Assembly (NCBI GenBank): GCA_020055645.1
Contig: CM034547.1
Span: 38,357,909 to 38,421,908 of the forward strand
Direction: 5' to 3'
From: Tomocerus qinae
Taxonomy: Eukaryota > Arthropoda > Collembola > Entomobryomorpha > Tomoceridae
DNA: 64,000 nt
Of the stretch, positions 60,269 to 64,000 are shown piece by piece; position 1 is the stretch's first letter; each line of letters starts with the position of its first letter. The notes under the pieces were generated by a model. It was given only the letters and a program-made list of their open reading frames with translations, was not told where the DNA came from and ran no database searches. Both the position numbers and the translations under genes were made by a program.

Positions 60269-61271
60269 CAATGTCATATGTGCGTACAATGCTACTGTTA
60301 TCGCTCCTATTTATATTTCTATGCTTTTGTTTTGTCTGATAATAGGTATACTGCATTCAATGCCTTCAATGTATTTATTTTACTTACAATTGTGTAAACT
60401 AAGAGTGCAAGTGGAACTTAAAGCAGGAATTGCATAAACCTTTATGTAAGCCCGGTAGCAGTAGTAAGGTACAGGGCATTATTATATGGTTACATATTGT
60501 CAACTCTAAGTCTGAGAAATGAATATTCTTTCAAAACCATTACATAATATTGTACAATAAATAGGCATAATGATACTAACAACGGGCACGTAGGGAAATT
60601 AACCATTCCTGTATAATAGGTAAATACCTGCGAATACAAATACAAAATAATAACAGTTAGCAATCTAGTGTGCATGATAAATACTGCAAATCAGAAAATG
60701 GGAAGATATACGGTGGAAGTACATCTCAACTGATACCTAAAACTCACTTAACCTATTATGTATACTTGTTTGTGTTGTAGCATGTAGCAATGTACGAATA
60801 TTTACCAGTGAGTGCAATACAAACAAACATATCTTGATCGTCTCATCCTCTCCCCATTTAATTTATACTACCTGATTCTTTTACTTGTACAGAATCATCT
60901 CTATGTACTAAGTCTACTCTACTCTACCTGTTTGCTTGATATGGCGATACCTTCTGCTACTTTAGCATATGATATTATCTATATTGTACAAACGATGCAC
61001 ATTCCAATTGGACTTGGAATAGCTACTACTTAGTTTACTATAGGTATTTGGCATCGGATAGATAACCTGTACATCTTCTGTACAATCTTCTCTTTCTAGT
61101 CTTGTTGAACTTAAATCTTCTCGCTCTGTAACCATAACGGTTCTTTGGGATGCTCATGACAAGCCTCCAACTTCTACAGTAAGCTATCCTCTTGCATTGC
61201 ATACTACTTACAAATCATTTCAGCTTTGATTTCAGTTAGTAAACTTCACATTGAACGACCCATATTTAGAA
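60269..61271. other. Intergenic DNA and possible untranslated first exon of PDSS2
   Basis: No gene is supported in the left part. At 61100-61179 a stretch bounded by a pyrimidine-rich TTTCTAG and by GTAAGC looks like an exon. It has no ATG in the frame that would continue into the PDSS2 exon. It could be an untranslated leader or carry an N-terminal extension from an unseen exon. Confidence 0.35.
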
Positions 61272-62495
61272 ATGTTAAAATTAACTAGAAGTTCGTTTTT
61301 ACTTAAAAAAGCCGAGGATTGTCTCGGCCAGACGAAGGACCAAGTGCTGGATCTCATTAATTTGAAAAAAATTCTCAACTCTAACCCGGAAATGGGAAAA
61401 TTAGCCTTTAAAATGGCCGGGGGCATTTCAAGTCATCCTTTTGTAGCCACCGCGGGGTAAATCCATTTTTTCCTACTTTAATCGTTTTATTCGAGTAAAC
61501 TTTGAGAATACAATTCATTTTCATACCATTTTGTACATTACTACGATATAGTTGACATTATTAATTTTGAAAAATTAAATTGCAGGGAACTCTTTTTCAA
61601 CGAAAATAGTGACATCAGAACCCCTGGTATCTTGGTTTTACTTATGTCAAAATTGACTGGACATTGTATTGACAATGATGTTTACTATTCTAATGGATTT
61701 TCAGAAAGGTAATAATTTGGAATATGTACAAGATTTATTTTTCTCCTGACATCCTGAATAAGATTATAATAATAATATTTAGCCTGGAAAATTCAATTGT
61801 TTCTGTGATATAAAGACTCATAACAAAACAACTCAAAACAAAGAAAGAACATCATGCATGTGTTGATAAATATTTATTTATAATTACAGGCAAATTCTGT
61901 TGGCTCGTGCAATGGTTCAATCAGCGGCAGCATACAGAATTCACCGGACAGTGCAAGAATCAAAAGACAAGTACATAAATCAAGGAAATAAGTTAGCAAC
62001 TCTTGCAGGAGACTTATTAGTCGTCAATACAATTAGAAATGTGGCAGCAATTGGAAACAATCAGGTAATATCATAGCTATAGTGAAACACCAATAAATGG
62101 GATAACTACTTGGAACAATACATAGAATCTAAGTATTTAAATCCCACAGTCCCACACTATTTTTACTTATATACTTTTAGGTATTTGAATGGACTATGAA
62201 TGCTCTGGCGGATTTCACCTCGTCTGAGATATCTAAGGACAACAATGCTGAAGCTTCCCTTCTCTCCAGTGGGTTCAGATCTACCCTGTACCTCAATGGT
62301 CACCCTGAAAATTCTCAAGAGGAAGCTGCAAAATTGGGATACCTAATGGGTTCTCTTTGGAAATATCATCTGGACGAAAAGGGAAATAACTTTGACATAC
62401 AAGCAGAAGCTGAAGGCATCCTTAATGGGTCTTTCAGAAATGTTCTTGAGGTCAATAGTCTGTTCAAAAGTCTATGCTCACATTGGTCTGTTTAA
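61272..62495 (+). CDS. PDSS2: Decaprenyl diphosphate synthase subunit 2-like protein, C-terminus missing
   Basis: A regulatory partner of PDSS1 in making the polyprenyl tail of ubiquinone in mitochondria. Exons 61272-61456, 61586-61708, 61890-62064 and 62181-62495 give 265 residues. Family-like blocks are LLKKAEDCLGQT, SSHPFVATAGELFFNENSDI, ILVLLMSKLTG, RQILLARAMVQSAAAYRIHR, GNKLATLAGDLLVVNTI and AKLGYLMGSLWKYHL. As usual for subunit 2, the DDxxD motifs are absent. Human PDSS2 has 399 residues; the missing part is about the last 100-130. Either the frame really ends at the TAA at 62495, or the exon stops at a GAG/gtcaat donor at 62451 and further exons lie beyond this window. The basic N-terminus MLKLTRSSFLLKK may be a mitochondrial leader. 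An N-terminal extension cannot be excluded. Confidence 0.72.
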
Positions 62496-64000
62496 TTATA
62501 TATTTAATTAGTGTTATAGGTAATATTATAATATATCAAGCTATACATCGTATTTGTATGCTATAAATTATTATTCTATACCAATACCTATATAAAACCT
62601 CCAAATTATTGTTACCCATGTGTCCCACTTTTCGAAATTTCTCTCATAGCTTATAAAGCACTTGACTTGACAAATACACTGTATTTAAGAACGTGTACAT
62701 GTAACACATATGCATCATTTTGTAAGATTTTGTAATTGAAGTCCATTGAACAGCACGTACAAAAATATATTTTGTACATCCCAATGAAATACAAATACAA
62801 CGCGCTAAGCTTCTTTTCTAAATTGATGAAATGAAGAAGTGCAAAATAATTATCAAAATAGCTTTTTATTGAGCATAAAGAAATAGAGGAAAAAGTAGTG
62901 CCACCATGAAGTGATTGCATTCAACTTTCTAGTTTGTATTGTACAAATTGTACCTATTATATGTACAATAATAATATATACTACTAGGCTTAATTAGGCC
63001 CTAATATTACATCACTCCAGTACTAGAATTTAAAATTTATTTTGCATATTAATTAGCTAAAGATTAATTTCCGAGTTGACTGAAAATGTAACTAAAGAGG
63101 TGAGGATGTAGTAATAAGTAGGATATTTTACTAATGCGCTTGAGACATGGTATTACTAGTAAGAGTAAGATTTGAGATATTGGATTGCTCCCCTATTTTC
63201 CGTACCAGTTCTTCTGGATCTTGATGCTATCCGGAACATAATTTTGAGACAGCATTTTAAATAGAAGAACTTCCTTATTAAACATATTGATGTTAGCTAT
63301 TTGTAAAGAATTTTGTAAAATTAAGTTTTCTTTGGCTACAGCAATTCTACAAATTGTATCTTGTTGATCTTAAAAATGATTAATGGTTATGATGATTCTC
63401 TTAAAGTACTCATATACATTAGTTTTTACAAATTTGAAATGCTACAGAAGGCACCAGCAAAGGTGGTGGAAACCGAAATGTCACATAGCTGGCATGGACG
63501 AATTACTTATACATGTACCTACATTCCAGCTCAGAGTCGTCTTAATCATAGGGGGACTTTCAGAGAAATGTTATATATAACTATGCATTTTATAACTACA
63601 TTTTAGTACAGCGTTGGAGCATTTTAGTTACACCATCCAAGCATACATACACATTTTGTATAACTTTTTGTAAATATAATATGGTCTATCTCCTAAATTC
63701 AATATTTTCTATGTACAGTAAGATCACTGCTACTCTTGGTGCAAGCTGAAAAAGTACTGAAATTACTGAATAATCTCCTCACATAAGGTCGACGTATTTA
63801 TTGCAAGTATAGATTTGTATTTCTAAATGTAGTTGTACAGCATAGAGATGGTAGTTTTAGTTTTATTGACATTTGGAAATGAGAGACGAATTTCCAATAC
63901 ATTGTATAATAGATCCAGAAATCAAATATGAGGCGAATGAGTAACCACGAAACTTAATAGGAGAATTCTACAAATTAAAGGAAATTGTGAATCAGGGGGA
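62496..64000. other. Right-edge stretch, no gene seen
   Basis: I looked here for the missing C-terminal exons of PDSS2 and did not find them in any frame. Short frames at 63361-63606 have no features. The stretch is either 3' flank or part of a long intron continuing past the window edge. Confidence 0.5.

Noticed and set aside
61100-61179. Exon-like stretch as coding first exon of PDSS2
   Set aside because: Splice-like borders are present, but no ATG is in the joining frame and the peptide does not resemble PDSS2. Kept only as a possible untranslated exon.
63361-63606. Frame of 81 codons as missing C-terminus of PDSS2
   Set aside because: No similarity in pattern to the expected helices, and no acceptor in phase with a donor of the last recognised exon.

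Overview
The window is nuclear DNA from an animal, most likely an arthropod and probably a hexapod. It is strongly AT-rich. Genes are split by short GT-AG introns, the 3' ends carry AATAAA signals, and there is an insect-type seven-helix chemoreceptor. I cannot place it more finely. Three genes for outer dynein arms suggest that the species keeps a motile flagellum or cilium, most likely in sperm. Exon models were built by hand: each listed coding exon starts and ends at a GT/AG boundary, the phases add up, and the spliced lengths fit the families.

Layout: positions 1-16147 hold no gene I can support. They contain an imperfect tandem duplication, a miRNA-like hairpin at 12372-12430, fragments of a dispersed repeat and a possible distal 5' exon. 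From 16148 to 29582 there is a secreted, probably GPI-anchored alpha carbonic anhydrase. Its 11.6-kb first coding-region intron contains a chemoreceptor gene on the other strand and a short hAT-like element. From 32314 to 49026 is a compact cluster: an ODAD1/CCDC63-type docking-complex gene (-), a carbonic anhydrase-related gene that has lost all three zinc ligands (+), DNAAF10/WDR92 (-), RRP36 (+), gluconokinase (-), ODAD2/ARMC4 (-) and NDUFB4 (-). From 50756 to the right edge all genes are on the + strand: lysosomal beta-mannosidase, an NSP/BCAR3-type SH2 adaptor, an unidentified secreted protein, and a PDSS2-like gene that lacks its usual C-terminal part.

Functionally, ODAD1 and ODAD2 are parts of the docking complex that fixes outer dynein arms to axonemal doublets, and DNAAF10 helps assemble those arms in the cytoplasm. 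All three lie within 15 kb. The other neighbours are housekeeping genes (ribosome biogenesis, gluconate use, complex I, ubiquinone synthesis, glycan breakdown) with no clear link.

Three non-autonomous hAT-like DNA transposons (20155-20379, 35089-35159, 41397-42080) can be delimited exactly, because each has CA...TG ends and a perfect 8-bp target-site duplication. Two of them sit in promoter regions. I found no CRISPR array, rRNA, convincing tRNA, or virus-derived element.
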